From Tolypeutes matacus (taxonomy: Eukaryota > Chordata > Mammalia > Cingulata > Chlamyphoridae): a stretch of 64,000 bases of DNA. This document shows positions 11,901 to 22,199 of this stretch, one piece after another (the first letter of the stretch is position 1; every line of letters begins with the position of its first letter). The position numbers were made by a program, and so were the translations under genes. The notes beneath the pieces are model-generated. The model was not told the origin of the DNA. It made no database searches and was given only the letters and a program-made list of their open reading frames with translations. The stretch covers positions 37,316,159 to 37,380,158 of the forward strand of contig JAKSZT010053928.1 of assembly GCA_026826555.1 (NCBI GenBank), read 5' to 3'.

Positions 11901-12747
11901 AGGTTTTGATATGTTGTGTTGTCGTTTTCATTAGTTTCAAGGTAGTTACTGATTTCTTTTGAAATTTCCTCTTTGACCCACTGTTTGTCTAAGAATGTGT
12001 TGTTTAACTTCCATATCCTTGTGCCTAACCTGTTTCTCTGGCCCTTATTGATTTCCAACTTCATTCCGTTGTGGTGAGAAAAATTACTTTGTATAATCTC
12101 AATCTTTCTGAATTCATTGAGTGTTGTTTTGTGGCCTAGCATGTGGTCTATTTTGGAGTATGTTCCATGTGCACTGGAGAAGAATGTAAATCCCGCTGTA
12201 TTTGGGTGTAGTGTTCTGTATATGTCTATTAAGTCCAAATCTTCTAATGTATTGTTGAGTGCCTTTGTTTCTTTATTAATTCTCTGCCTAGATGTTCTGT
12301 CTAATGATGATAGTGGTGTGTTGAAGTCCCCTGCTATAATTGTAGAGGAATTTATTTCTCCTCTTAGTTTTTCCAGAGTTTGCCGCACGTATTTTGAGGC
12401 ACCTCGATTAGGTGCGTAAATGTTGATGATTGTTCTCTCTTCTTGAGAGATTACTACTTTTACTAATATGTAGTGTCCATCTTTGTCTCTTACAAAAAAG
12501 TCTATTTTGTCTGATATTAGAATAGCTACTCCTGCCCTTTTTTGGCTATTGTTACTTGTAAAATGGTTTTCCAGCCATTCACTTTCAGCCTCCTTGAATC
12601 CCTGGGCCGAAGGTGGGTTTCTTGTAGACAGCATATAGATGGATCATATTTTCTTATCCATTCTGCCAATCTGTGTCTTTGGATTGGTGAATTTAATCCA
12701 TTAACGTTCAGTGTTATTACTCGTAATGAATTTCTTACTTCAGTCAT
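8948..12747 (-). pseudogene. L1 ORF2: L1 ORF2 (endonuclease / reverse transcriptase), multiply broken
   Basis: Starts MTEVRNSL, with the endonuclease signatures [21 protein letters not shown] and SKIDH in order. The RT domain has [39 protein letters not shown] and FADD (10653-10664). The C-terminal CX3C...HX4C zinc-knuckle-like motif is at 9326-9379. The protein would nick target DNA and prime reverse transcription from it. Lesions seen: a frameshift near 12540-12560; in the endonuclease SDH triad the Asp reads His (SHH); a frameshift near 11520-11530; TAA at 11521-11523; TAA at 11485-11487; TAG for Trp at 11044-11046; an out-of-phase T12 run at 10984-10995; a frameshift near 10485; TAA for Tyr at 9604-9606; a frameshift near 9392-9400; and TGA at 9035-9037. 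Sequence past that TGA still reads MLSEASQALKD, so the original stop is probably 8948-8950. Total span equals about 1267 codons, near the usual 1275. Confidence 0.95.
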
Positions 12748-12811
12748 TTTTTCTTTCGGTTAATATATGTCGTATGTTGTTTTGTTTCTCTTTTTGAGTT
12801 TTCAGTTGTTT
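12748..12811 (-). other. L1 inter-ORF spacer
   Basis: Sixty-four bases separate the inferred ORF1 stop (12812-12814) from the ORF2 start codon (12747), close to the short spacer of other mammalian L1s. Confidence 0.75.
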
Positions 12812-13796
12812 TTAAACTCTCCTCCAACTCTCTCTCCTTTGCTTTTTCCTTTCAACTTGTAGAGATTCCTTTAGTATTTCTTGAAGTGCTGGTTTCTTCT
12901 TGACATACTCTCTTAATTGCTGCTTATCTGTGAATATTTTGAATTCTCCATCATTTTTGAATGCCAATTTTGCTGGATAGAGAATTCATGGCTGGAAGTT
13001 TTTTTCTATTAGTGTTTTGACTATGTCATACCACTGTCTTCTTGCCTCCATGGTTTCAGCTGAGAAATCAGCACTTAATATTATTGTGCTTCCCTTGTAT
13101 GTGATGGTTCTCTTTTCTCTTGCTGCATTGAGTATTTTCTCTTTGTCTTGAGCATTGGACAATTTGAGAAGTATATGTCTTGGAGTTGGCCTGTTGGGAT
13201 TTATACCATTTGGGGTGCGCTGTGCTTCCTGGATCTGCACATCCATCTCTCTCAATAGAGTTGGGAAGTTTTCAGCCATAACTTCCTTCAACACTCCTTC
13301 TGCTCCCTTTCCCTTCTCTTCTCCTTCTGGGATGCCCATAATGCATATGTTTGTGCGTCTTGCATTATTGGTTAATTCCCTGAGACCATACTGGATTTTT
13401 TCTATCTTTTTGTCTATCTTTTCTACAATCTCTTTGATTTCAACTGTATTGTCTTCCATATCACTAACTAATTCTTTCCTCTGCCTGTTCAATTCTGCTG
13501 CCATGTGAGTCCAGCGTCTTTTTCATTTCTTGACTTGTGTCTTTGTTCCCCATCATATCCATTACCTTTTTAGGTGTGTTAGCTATTTCTTCAGTATGTT
13601 CTCCCAGTGTCTTCTTTATATCCTTAATCTCTTCCTTCAGTTCTTTAAGTTGGTCCATGATATTTGTTTGGATAGCTTTGATTAGTTGTTCGATGTACTG
13701 CATTGCTTCCTGGTTTTTATTTTGTGCACTAGACTGGTCCATGTTTTCCAGTTTCTCAGAGTCATTTGTATTTTTCTGTTGCCCTCTGGTCATCAT
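12812..13796 (-). pseudogene. L1 ORF1: L1 ORF1 (RNA-binding chaperone), broken
   Basis: Starts MMTRGQQKNTND and first encodes a Lys/Glu-rich heptad region (about residues 25-110: QLKELKEEIKDIKK and RIEQAEERIS) expected to be the trimeric coiled coil. The RRM-like domain follows with RRTNICIMGIPEGEEKG, and then the C-terminal domain with RPTPRHILLKLS and REKRTITYKG. ORF1 protein coats L1 RNA in the cytoplasm. Two lesions are clear. A TTAG tandem duplication (CTAACTAA at 13464-13471) shifts the frame between the coiled coil and the RRM. A CGA-to-TGA change (12983-12985) stops the C-terminal domain just after KNFQP. Past it the frame remains readable (LYPAKL, TDKQQLREYV) to the likely native stop at 12812-12814. 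Repaired length would be about 327 residues, normal for L1. Confidence 0.93.
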
Positions 13797-15591
13797 ATTA
13801 TCTTGATGGGTTTGTTCAGTTGATTAGCTTTTCTCTATGCTCTAGAATTCTATTTAGCTCTTGGTTCTGCGTGTGAGTTAAGTTTTCTCTTTGGCAGTTT
13901 TTCTTCTTATTTTATTTCCTTGCTTCTTTCTATGTTCCCTTGAAGGCAAAAGGTTAGGGCCAGAGGAATCAAAAGATGTAAGGAAGGCAGAAAGATAATA
14001 GAAATATTGATAAAAGTTAGAAGAGGGGCAAAATGAGACTTAATGAGATAAATATTTAACTTGAGTAGGCAGTGTAGAGTACTAGGAAAAAATATGGAGT
14101 TCCTACAATGGACTGGGAAAACAAATGGAGAAATATATATATATATAGTGATTTAGAAGGATAGAATTATGAGGAGGGAGTGAAATAGTAGAGAAAGGTC
14201 TGAAAGGAAAAAGTTAATACTAATAAAAAAAAAAAAGAAAAAAGAAGAAGAAGAAAACAAAATAGTTGGGATAGAAATTGACACCCTTAAGTTGTGGGCC
14301 TATGAAAAAATGTTGTCTCTAAGAGCCACAACAGAAAACAGAAGGCAGAAAGATGCAGGAAGGATAAGCGATAGTTTGTAATACAGAATCAATACATACA
14401 GCGAGTGGGAAATTACTGAATAAGAAGCCCAGCAAATAAGCGACCAGCTGGTAGCACCTATTTAAAAAAAAAAAAAAATAGAAGGAAAAGGGAAAGGGGG
14501 AGGAAAACAGGAATAATAGCAATAGACCAGAAAGTAACAGAGAGAAACCAAAGATCCACACAGGCAAGCAGTCAAACAGAGCTAAGGGGGTCAATGATTC
14601 CCCTAGGGTCCACGTGGATCCTTCCTGCCTACTTGTGTTTATCAATGAATTTCCCCACAGGGTTCTATATGCAGGTCCTGAAGCAGCTTTTAGCTATTAA
14701 ACTTAATTAAAAAGAATTTATTTTTCATTTGTTGAGGTGACCTCACTTTTTTTTTTTTTTAGCCAAATGCAGGACCCAAAATAATTCCTCCTCTAGACCA
14801 ACCCCCTTACGGAAGGGACCCTAGCTGGGCCCGTGGAAATTAATCAAGCACGTCCCACTTTCCGGACTCCCCAGGTTAGCTGAAACTCTGATGTTAGTCA
14901 GTGAGGAGTGCTAAAGACGGCGGATTCCGCCCCTTCTGGCGCCGAGCTCCAGCGTCACCGGGCTGCTCAGTAAATCAGTTTGAGTGCAGATTCGCGTCTG
15001 CTCTCAGCCTAATGCCGCTTCAGGTCGGCTTATCTGCTCCCCAAAGCTATGGGGCGATGTAGGCAGCCAGATCAATGTCTAAAAATATAAAATACCCTTC
15101 CCTGTATTCCAACCGAGCCCTCCCTTTTTTGGGAAGTGTCCCTTCCTCCTGGCTCCGCAGTGGCCCGGGTCTTATCCCTGGGTGCCTAGGGAAATCAGCT
15201 GTGTTTCCCGACCAAAATCCCCCCTCTGGTTCACTGGGTGCTGATTAGCTTGTTTGCTCTGTTCACACAAGGTCCAAGAGGCGCCAGGCAGCCAGATCCC
15301 CAGAAAATAAAACTTTTTCGCCCCGCCCGCGGCTCCAAATGGCCGTTTTATTTTTATTTTTTCCCTAACCGCGGGGCTCAGCCGCCTGTGCCAACCTCCA
15401 CCAGCAGCCTCAAAACTCACGAATCTCCACCGTTCGGTCCACGCCGCCGATCCGCGCAGATAGATGTCCCAAGCCTCTCACTCCATGCGTGCACAGCACA
15501 GACCCCCGGGCAGGACCCCGTCCCCAATCCGCCTTGCTCTGGGAGCTTGCAGTGTGCACCCTCCTACACTAAGGCCATCTTGGTTGATACC
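13797..15591 (-). promoter_or_regulatory. L1 5'UTR with GC- and CpG-rich promoter end
   Basis: This 1.8-kb leader precedes ORF1. The ORF1-proximal half is A-rich on the plus strand with short runs (around 14231 and 14462). The distal 0.7 kb (about 14860-15560) is the most GC- and CpG-rich stretch in the window (for example GGCGCCGAGCTCC, CCCGCCCGCGGC, CACGCCGCCGATCCGCG). Full-length L1s carry an internal Pol II promoter at this position, and some also have an antisense promoter firing outward, here to the right. No specific factor site is claimed. Open frames here (14319-14645, 15172-15420, 15238-15606) look incidental. Confidence 0.75.
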
Positions 15592-15604
15592 AGTGGTGAG
15601 TTTT
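15592..15604. repeat. L1 target-site duplication, right copy
   Basis: AGTGGTGAGTTTT, identical to 6103-6115, followed by AATTAG. The TTTT/AA step fits the L1 endonuclease nick site. Confidence 0.9.
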
Positions 15605-16390
15605 AATTAGGGGTCAGGAAAGGTCTAAATCTCACCTGAGAAATCCAGGCATAGGGATGCCTGGCAAGGCTAGCCATTTATGGATATAAGAAGCAATCAG
15701 AGACCAGGAAATCAGTGGTTTTCCTGGGGGCTGAAATAGAAAAGGATATGAATGAAACTAATATGTAATTCAACATTCTTTTTTCCTGTAGGGCTGTTAT
15801 TGGAAACTCATGGCAATAATTCAATTATATGATTCAATGATTCTGGGCAAGACACTATCATATGACCTAGGGATACCAAGATAAAGAAGAGAGTTCCTGC
15901 CCTGTAAATACTTAGGGTCTGGTTAGGAGCCACAGGTAAACAAACAAATTATATATCAGGTCAATGAATAAAATGCTAAATAGAATAGTACCACAGAAGA
16001 GGTAAGAGAAGTGCTACAGAAAACCAAGCTGAATGTATTTTATGAAATTAGGTCCATTTTAACATATAAACTAAACTCTCTTACACCTCCCATCCAGTGA
16101 TTATGGATTATCATTCATTTCCAGAAGCTTCTGTATGTGAATAGTAAATACTCAAAAAACAAATAAAGGAATACCTGGATCAGTTTGAATGAAGCATTTC
16201 TTTCAGGTCTACACCCATCCTGAATTGTATCATTTTAGTAGTCTGCTTCTCATGCTTTTGGCTTTCTAAAATAAATCCTATCCCTTCCCCACTTTCAAAA
16301 TCCTTAATGGGCCTCCAATTCACATATTAACATATCTAAGATGTGTACTATTTCCTATGCATTCCTCAAACCAGAAAAAATCTTGCAATA
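15605..16390. other. Intergenic; possible L2 trace at 15840-16030
   Basis: No gene. Around 15840-16030 the text (GGGATACCAAGATAAAGAAG, TTCCTGCCCTGTAAATACTT, GTAAACAAACAAATTATATATC) resembles the inverted 3' region of an L2-like element, heavily decayed. Confidence 0.4.
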
Positions 16391-16398
16391 ATCTAGGC

Positions 16399-16595
16399 CA
16401 GGAGTCTGCAAACTACAGCCCACAAGTCAAACTGATCCTTTTTCTCTTTTTGTAAATAAAGTTTTATTGGCTCACAACCACATGACTGCATTTGCACTAC
16501 CAGTAGAGTCGAATAGCTGCCACAAAGAGTGTATGGCCTCCAGGTCTATAATATTTACTATCTGGCCCTTTACAGAAAAAGTTTGCACTCCCCCA
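16399..16595. mobile_element. hAT-Charlie MITE (MER-class)
   Basis: A 197-bp non-autonomous hAT element. It starts CAGGAGTCTGCAAACT and ends AGTTTGCACTCCCCC, near-inverted terminal repeats. An 8-bp duplication, ATCTAGGC (16391-16398) and ATCTAAGC (16596-16603), flanks it, as hAT transposition requires. The interior has the familiar TAAATAAAGTTTTATTGG and ATATTTACTATCTGGCCCTT blocks of this abundant mammalian MITE group. Confidence 0.85.
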
Positions 16596-16603
16596 ATCTA
16601 AGC

Positions 16604-18000
16604 CATCTAGATTTTTTATCATTAGATAATATTCCTTAACCAGATATATTCTATGCCTACCCTCTTACCTGACAGCGAATGTCATTCTAAGTCCAAAAGC
16701 CTAAAAGTATTGTTCTTAGGTAAATGTTTACATTTTCTTACTTCAGTAAAAGATAAGAGAACTAGAAAAAGATACACATCCAGGAGAGAACTGGAAATAT
16801 GGAAAAGTGAGGTGTAAATTTAGCAAATTAAGTGAAAATCTTATGACTGATTTTTAAATTTTATATTCAAGTTTGAATTTAAAATTGAGTGATCTTTAGA
16901 TACTCTAGGTGTCAGTATGTTATATAAAAATGTGAGAATTCTTAAAAAGCAATGCTAGCACTAAGAACTGAATCTGAATAAAATTTGAAATTTAATTTAT
17001 ATTTAAAATAAATTAATTTGAATGCATAAATTCGTTAGCATTCGTATTAATTCTGCTCCAAAAATCATTATTTAGGCTTCGTTAAGATACCATAAGAGAT
17101 GCCGGCACCCAGTAAAATAGTTTAGCTAATTACAGTTCCAAAATTTTATGCCAACTCAACTATACATTTGACTGCATTAATTCTGAAATTCCTGCATAGA
17201 CCTCCCCTGTTGAATTGCATGCATTCCTCAATGAATATGATCTGTTTTGAAGCCTTTTAGTTATTTTCTAAATTTTGCCAACAGGGCATGTGCATCTGCC
17301 AAATTGAAAAACATGGGACAATTTTTGTGCCTCTAGGTGGCTCTAAAATGGCATGTGACCATCTGCCACTAGGCATGTCCTAACATTTAAAATGATGTAT
17401 CTAGTTTTATAAGATTATAAGTATTCTGGATCTTTATCTGCTTTGGCTCCATAAAGACAGACAGTGAAACACACACACCCATGCACACACATGCACAAAA
17501 TGCAGCTTTTAGATTATCTTAAGAAGTTTAAGAAGAAAATCATTTTATTAAAATATATATGTCTGTGATGAGAATCAGCATGCTAGCCACAGGAATATGT
17601 TAAAATAAAAGTTAAACTAGCATTTCTAGATATGCAATTAGAAATTAGAGAATTTCTAATTTTCTAGTTAGTCTCATATTTAAAGGTGTTCAAACTCCCA
17701 GATCCAAAATACGTTAAAAAAAAAAAAAATGAGATAAGGTGATACTTTTGTTTAATTAAGTACACACTGATTCGGGTATCTCTGTTTGACACTTGGTAAT
17801 CAAGACTTTCTCCACAAAATATTTCAGTAGTTGAACTCCAATTTACATGAGAAAAATATTTTGTTCCCTTCTATAAATACTCCAATAGAATTGGTTGCAA
17901 ATATGAAAGAGAGAAGAATGAATCAGAGGCTCATCATAGACATTCCATGAGTCACCGCCTGTGCTATTCATTGCTTTTGTGTTTTTCTTTTTCAGTAGGA
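16604..18000. other. Intergenic, AT-rich, nothing recognised
   Basis: No ORF of note and no identifiable repeat apart from a short CA-type run near 17470-17500 and a homopolymeric A run near 17716. Confidence 0.5.
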
Positions 18001-18009
18001 ACATAAGTT

Positions 18010-18260
18010 GCAGTTTTTTGAAGACTATTATGTCTCTTAATTTTTATTCAAACATAGTATAAAGACCAAAAAGTGCCCTATCATAAACACACCTGTGTAG
18101 CATAAACCTGACCTAGAAGCAGCTATCACTAACACCCTCTAAGTTCCTTACATTCCTTGCCAACCACCACTACCCCACTAAGGGCAATCCTTTCCCTGAC
18201 ATAACAGTCCAGGTGAGTTTCACTTGTTTTGTACATTATATAAATGTAACTATATAATAT
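18010..18260 (-). mobile_element. L1M 3'UTR fragment
   Basis: ACACACCTGTGTAGCATAAA, then CAACCACCACTACCCCACTA and GTTTTGTACATTATATAAATG follow the order of an inverted ancient L1M 3'UTR. Highly diverged. Confidence 0.4.
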
Positions 18261-18739
18261 AAGATGCAATTACATCAATGTTCCCAGGAAAATGTCTGGT
18301 ATATTTTAAAATGTATTTTCCTAATATATTATTAATTTTAGCTCTTTTGGATTTTCTGAAAAAGGTAGCCAACTGTTCCAGTACAATTTATTGAATAATC
18401 ATGCCTTTCCTCACAAATTAATAGTTCAGAAAATGGGAAAATGCTAAAAGAAAAATCCAAAGTTTCAAAACAATCTCTCTCCCTCTCTTGGGCTCTCCCA
18501 ACCAAAGAAAATTTTTTTACAACAAAATGCCATTTGCTAAAAATCCTGCCAATGAATTTTAAGTGCTTATTGTTTTCTTATACTTTTATGTTTTTCCCAA
18601 AAATTCAATATGTTATTATTATTATTTTTTTTATGATCTAATCCTTTTGTAATAGAAAAAATGGAAAAGAGCCGCGATTATCTTTCAAAGCAGTGTCTGG
18701 GCAGTGTGCGTCGCTGACCCTCACTGGTTTCTTAGGATG

Positions 18740-18940
18740 TGTCAGTGGCTGTGCTAAAAACTTTATATCCATCATCTCATTCAGTTCTCACACAACTCTA
18801 TGAGCATTAGGAGTAGTATAATGCTGGTTTTACAGATGAAGAAACTGGCACTTTAAACTAGTAGCACAGCTCGGAAATGAGAGAGTAGGGATTCCAAGGA
18901 CGGTCTGTGTGCTCTAGAGCTTGATAACCGCCCTAGTTCT
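18740..18940 (-). mobile_element. MIR SINE
   Basis: Inverted MIR landmarks are clear: GGCTGTGCTAAAAACTTTAT, CATCTCATTCAGTTCTCACA, TTTTACAGATGAAGAAACTG, a CACAGCTCGGAAATGAGAGA block and a GGTCTGTGTGCTC block. One of the better preserved MIRs in the window. Confidence 0.8.
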
Positions 18941-18949
18941 GTATTCATA

Positions 18950-20200
18950 TTGTGAGAGTCAAATGCCACAAATGCAGCCCCCAGCGTCATAGGTGATTTG
19001 TGGAGGATGGAAGAGTGGTTGAGGTGCTGAAATTCTCCCTCCCTTTTAAACTGGAAGCTACTATATGCTTTATTGAAAATTATCATATTAAATATAATCA
19101 TTTGTAGTTAGATTATTTGAAAATGCATCCTTAAATGAATAAGAATATAATAATAGCTGCACTAATCAATATTCACATAATTGGGTAACATATAATTAGC
19201 ATTTCTAATGTATACAGTTTTGTTATTAAAAAGATTTGTAAACTATATTATGATAGAAAAAAAGTAAGAAAACTGCATGTAGCTTTATCACCTAAACTGA
19301 ACCCTGTTTGATTACCTGGCAAGTATTTAACACTAGATTTTATTTAATGCATACATTTTTCAATACAGACTTGTAATTATGTACCATCTATCTTTAACCT
19401 GAAAATTTGCATTAAGTAGCAGTTTAGTTGGAAGCTCCTGTGTTTAATTACTGCTCTTTTATTTTGGTAATAAGTTAGATCTCTCCCTCAAATAAATCCA
19501 TTTCCCTCTTAAATTCCGTCCTTCCCTCCATCGCTTACTGCCTTCCTCCCCTCCTTGTCTGTTTCCCTCAGAGACGTGTACATCAATAGACAGAGGCACA
19601 TCCCACCCAGTTAAATCCTTTATTCTACCTTTTAGATGGTCACATGAATGAAATGCCTTGATTCACAAATGGAAGCACTCAATTCAAGTACACTTGAGCC
19701 AATGGTGTTTACTCCCTCATGCTCACTGCCCTTATGTAGCCGTAGATTCTGCTGTTTATCACCTGCCATTTTCAATTCCAAACACCTTTAACGTTTTCAC
19801 AATCTCCCCATCTGTTATAACCTTTATGTGACAATTGTCTTAAATTTTGCTTGCACCAAACAGTCACTGTTACTTGGAAAAAAAAAAAAAATTACACAAC
19901 CTAGTTGACTGGACTTAATTTAAATTAATGGTCACAAATCCCAGATGGTCTCATTATATTGCCAAGTAACTCCCACCATATTCCCTCAGTAAATTCAGCT
20001 TGTTCTGTCCAAGATAAGGTGTTCATATCTTCTCTAATTCCAAGCATTATAGTTAATGCTGCCATTTGGCCACCCCAGCTGACATTCCTGCATCTTACCT
20101 TGTCTCTTCTCTCAAGGGTTTCATTCCAGAAATTTTCCACTTTATCTCTTAAGCATCAGTTCTTACTTTTCCATTTGATCTTTTGTTTCAGCATGTAAAC
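18950..20200. other. Intergenic; possible upstream L2 sequence at right end
   Basis: No gene. 19490-20200 is C/T-rich and may be the decayed upstream part of the L2 element that becomes recognisable from about 20220, but I cannot align it with confidence. Confidence 0.4.
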
Positions 20201-20219
20201 CTATCTTATCATCCATTTT

Positions 20220-21740
20220 AAACCAAGAACCCCCCCTTTTACCTCAACACTCTCATTTTTCTGCTCTTCTACTGAGCTATATAAAAGAAGAAAAAAGTTG
20301 TCTATATTCTATGCATCTTTTTCCTCATTCCTCATTATCTCCTTAACTTACTCTAATTGGGTTTCTAGTTCCCACCACTTAACTTAAAATCTCCTAATGA
20401 AAATGATTGAGAATTTTCCCAAGTTGGTGACCAGTTCCCTATCTCATCTTACTAGACTTTTCAGCAGCAATTAAAACAGTGACGTTTCTCCCTTTCTTGA
20501 ATTTTTTCTTTAATGAACTTCAATGACATGACACTAACCTGGTTTTCTGCCATTCTCACTGATAGTTCTCTCTTTAGTTTCTCTAGTCTGCTAGATTGCC
20601 TTGACCTACAAGATCTCTACGTGGTCAAGTAATGCTGGCATTATTAACTGCTATCTCCTCTCTGATGTCATTTTTCCCATAGGTGATATCATTTAGTCCA
20701 TGGCTTTAGATAGCGTTTGTTGATGATGCTCAAACTTGTATATCATGCCTGGACCTCATCCCTTAGAGTCAGACTCATTACCCACTGCCTCAGTGAGGTC
20801 TCTACTTGTATGAGGAATAGATTTCCAACCTACCATAATGTCCCAGAGAGTACTAAGATACCTGTCCCCCAAATCTGATCTACTCCATAAGTCCTTCACA
20901 TTTTAGGAAATAGAAGAAACATCTACCAACTTTGCAAGATAAGATACAGTTCATCCTTGATTCATCCTTACCCTCTGGACCCACAATCCATGCTATCAGA
21001 AAGCAAGGCTGTCTGTACCTCTAAAATTCATATCTAATCCGACCACTTCTCAACATTTTCACTGCTACAATTGCAGATTAAGCTACCATCCTGCATTGTA
21101 TGGACTACATAAGTAATCTCCACACTGGTCTTCTCTTCCCCGCCAGCCCATCATCCACCCTGCTCGTGAATGATCTTCCTAAAATAAAAATCAAATAATT
21201 TCTCTCTGCTTGAAATCTTTTGATTGTATTTTATTTCATGTAGAATGAAATCCAAACTTCATATAAAGCTCTATTAGTATCTGCCTATGTCTCCAATATC
21301 CTTCCATTACCACTATTAATCTCAGACTTTTAATTTGTTCCCAAGGCCTCTGCCATTAATCTTGTTTCTACTTGCAACATTCATTCCTCAGACATCTTCA
21401 TGGCTGCCTCTATTCATCTTTGATGACAAAACTCAATGTTGACCTCTGACCACCCTAATCAAATAGCTGGTCCACCAATCTCACCTACCACATAACTCTA
21501 TTTGTCTCTTTTATAGACTCTTTTAATAACTGAAGTTATGTATTTATTTATTTATTCATATACTTTTGTGTTGACTGCTCCCCTTTCCCCAAAAACAGCT
21601 GAAAATAATTTCTCTGAAGGCAAGAACTCAGCTTCTTTGTTCAATCGTGTATCATCAGTGCCCAGTGCTAGTGCCCTGCCTAACACATCATAGACACTCA
21701 GTACATTTATTAATAATTGCTTGACTGAATGGAGCAAAGT
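20220..21740 (+). mobile_element. Long L2 remnant, about 1.5 kb
   Basis: A sense-oriented L2 can be followed from its coding region to its tail. Landmarks in order: GAGCTATATAAAAGAAG and AGTTGTCTATATTCTATGCA (20270-20310); AAGTTGGTGACCAGTTCC (about 20422); GGTGATATCATTTAGTCCAT and TGATGATGCTCAAACTTGTA (about 20680-20745); ACTTCTCAACATTTTCACTG (about 21045); AGAATGAAATCCAAACTTCA (about 21243); CTGACCACCCTAATC (about 21447); and the terminal CAGTGCCCAGTGCTAG with GACACTCAGTACATTTATTA (21655-21715). The coding part once encoded the L2 reverse transcriptase and is now untranslatable. Most L2 copies are a few hundred bases, so this is a long survivor. Confidence 0.8.
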
Positions 21741-21969
21741 AGATTAAACATTCATGGTATTTTTTATTAAAGAAGCCATCTTCACCACAACCTGCCAGAT
21801 AATAAACTATTAACTGCCTTTCCTTGCTGGAACGTACCTACTTTACCTTACACTAAAGAGAATACTAGTAATTTGTTTTTGTGGATGTTTTATTCATGGA
21901 GGGCCAATTTAGTGACAAGATAAAATGTTTAAAAGAGTAGAATTTCATGAGAAAGAGAGAAGGCTATAG

Positions 21970-22190
21970 GTAGAGAGAGAGCACAGAGTTAGAAGCCCAG
22001 AATTCAATACGGATTTAACAGTGGCTTATTTTGTGGCCTAGACAAGTTACTTTACCTTTCTGTAACCGTTTCTCCTCTAATCTATAATATAGATTCGGTA
22101 TTACTCAGTTCCCAGTTTCACAGAGAGAAATGTTTTGAGGATTAATTCAAGAGTGTCTATAAGATTCTTTGATTTTACTTTAAAATGTGA
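21970..22190 (+). mobile_element. MIR SINE
   Basis: GAATTCAATACGGATTTAAC, then TGTGGCCTAGACAAGTTACT, TTACCTTTCTGTAACCG and GAGGATTAATTCAAGAG follow the MIR order in sense orientation. Confidence 0.65.
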
Positions 22191-22199
22191 TTAAAGTAG

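Larger units (their letters stand above)
6116..15591 (-). mobile_element. Near full-length LINE-1, about 9.5 kb, inactive
   Basis: One uninterrupted L1 runs on the minus strand: 5'UTR (15591-13797), ORF1 (13796-12812), a 64-bp spacer, ORF2 (12747-8948), a 2.8-kb 3'UTR (8947 to about 6156) and a poly(A) tail seen as T-rich sequence at 6112-6155. The 13-bp duplication AGTGGTGAGTTTT flanks both outer ends. The pre-integration site reads GAGTTTT/AATT on the plus strand, which fits the TTTT/AA nick of L1 endonuclease. No poly(A) tail interrupts the interior, so the whole 9.5 kb went in as one event. Usual mammalian L1s are about 6-7 kb; the excess is in the two UTRs. Both ORFs carry stops and frameshifts, so the copy cannot move by itself. 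Confidence 0.92.

Noticed and set aside
11547..12419. Plus-strand frames of 100-120 codons across the L1
   Set aside because: Phe/Ser/Leu-rich antisense shadows of ORF2 and ORF1 with no motif of their own.
9604..12634. Series of long minus-strand frames (247, 173, 144 and 372 codons) as separate host genes
   Set aside because: They are successive pieces of one L1 ORF2, split by frameshifts and stops; all carry L1 endonuclease or RT motifs in order.
14319..14645. 108-codon minus-strand frame in the L1 5'UTR as an extra L1 ORF
   Set aside because: The hydrophobic run comes from an A/T-rich tract; there is no second copy to test, and it is separated from ORF1 by hundreds of bases.
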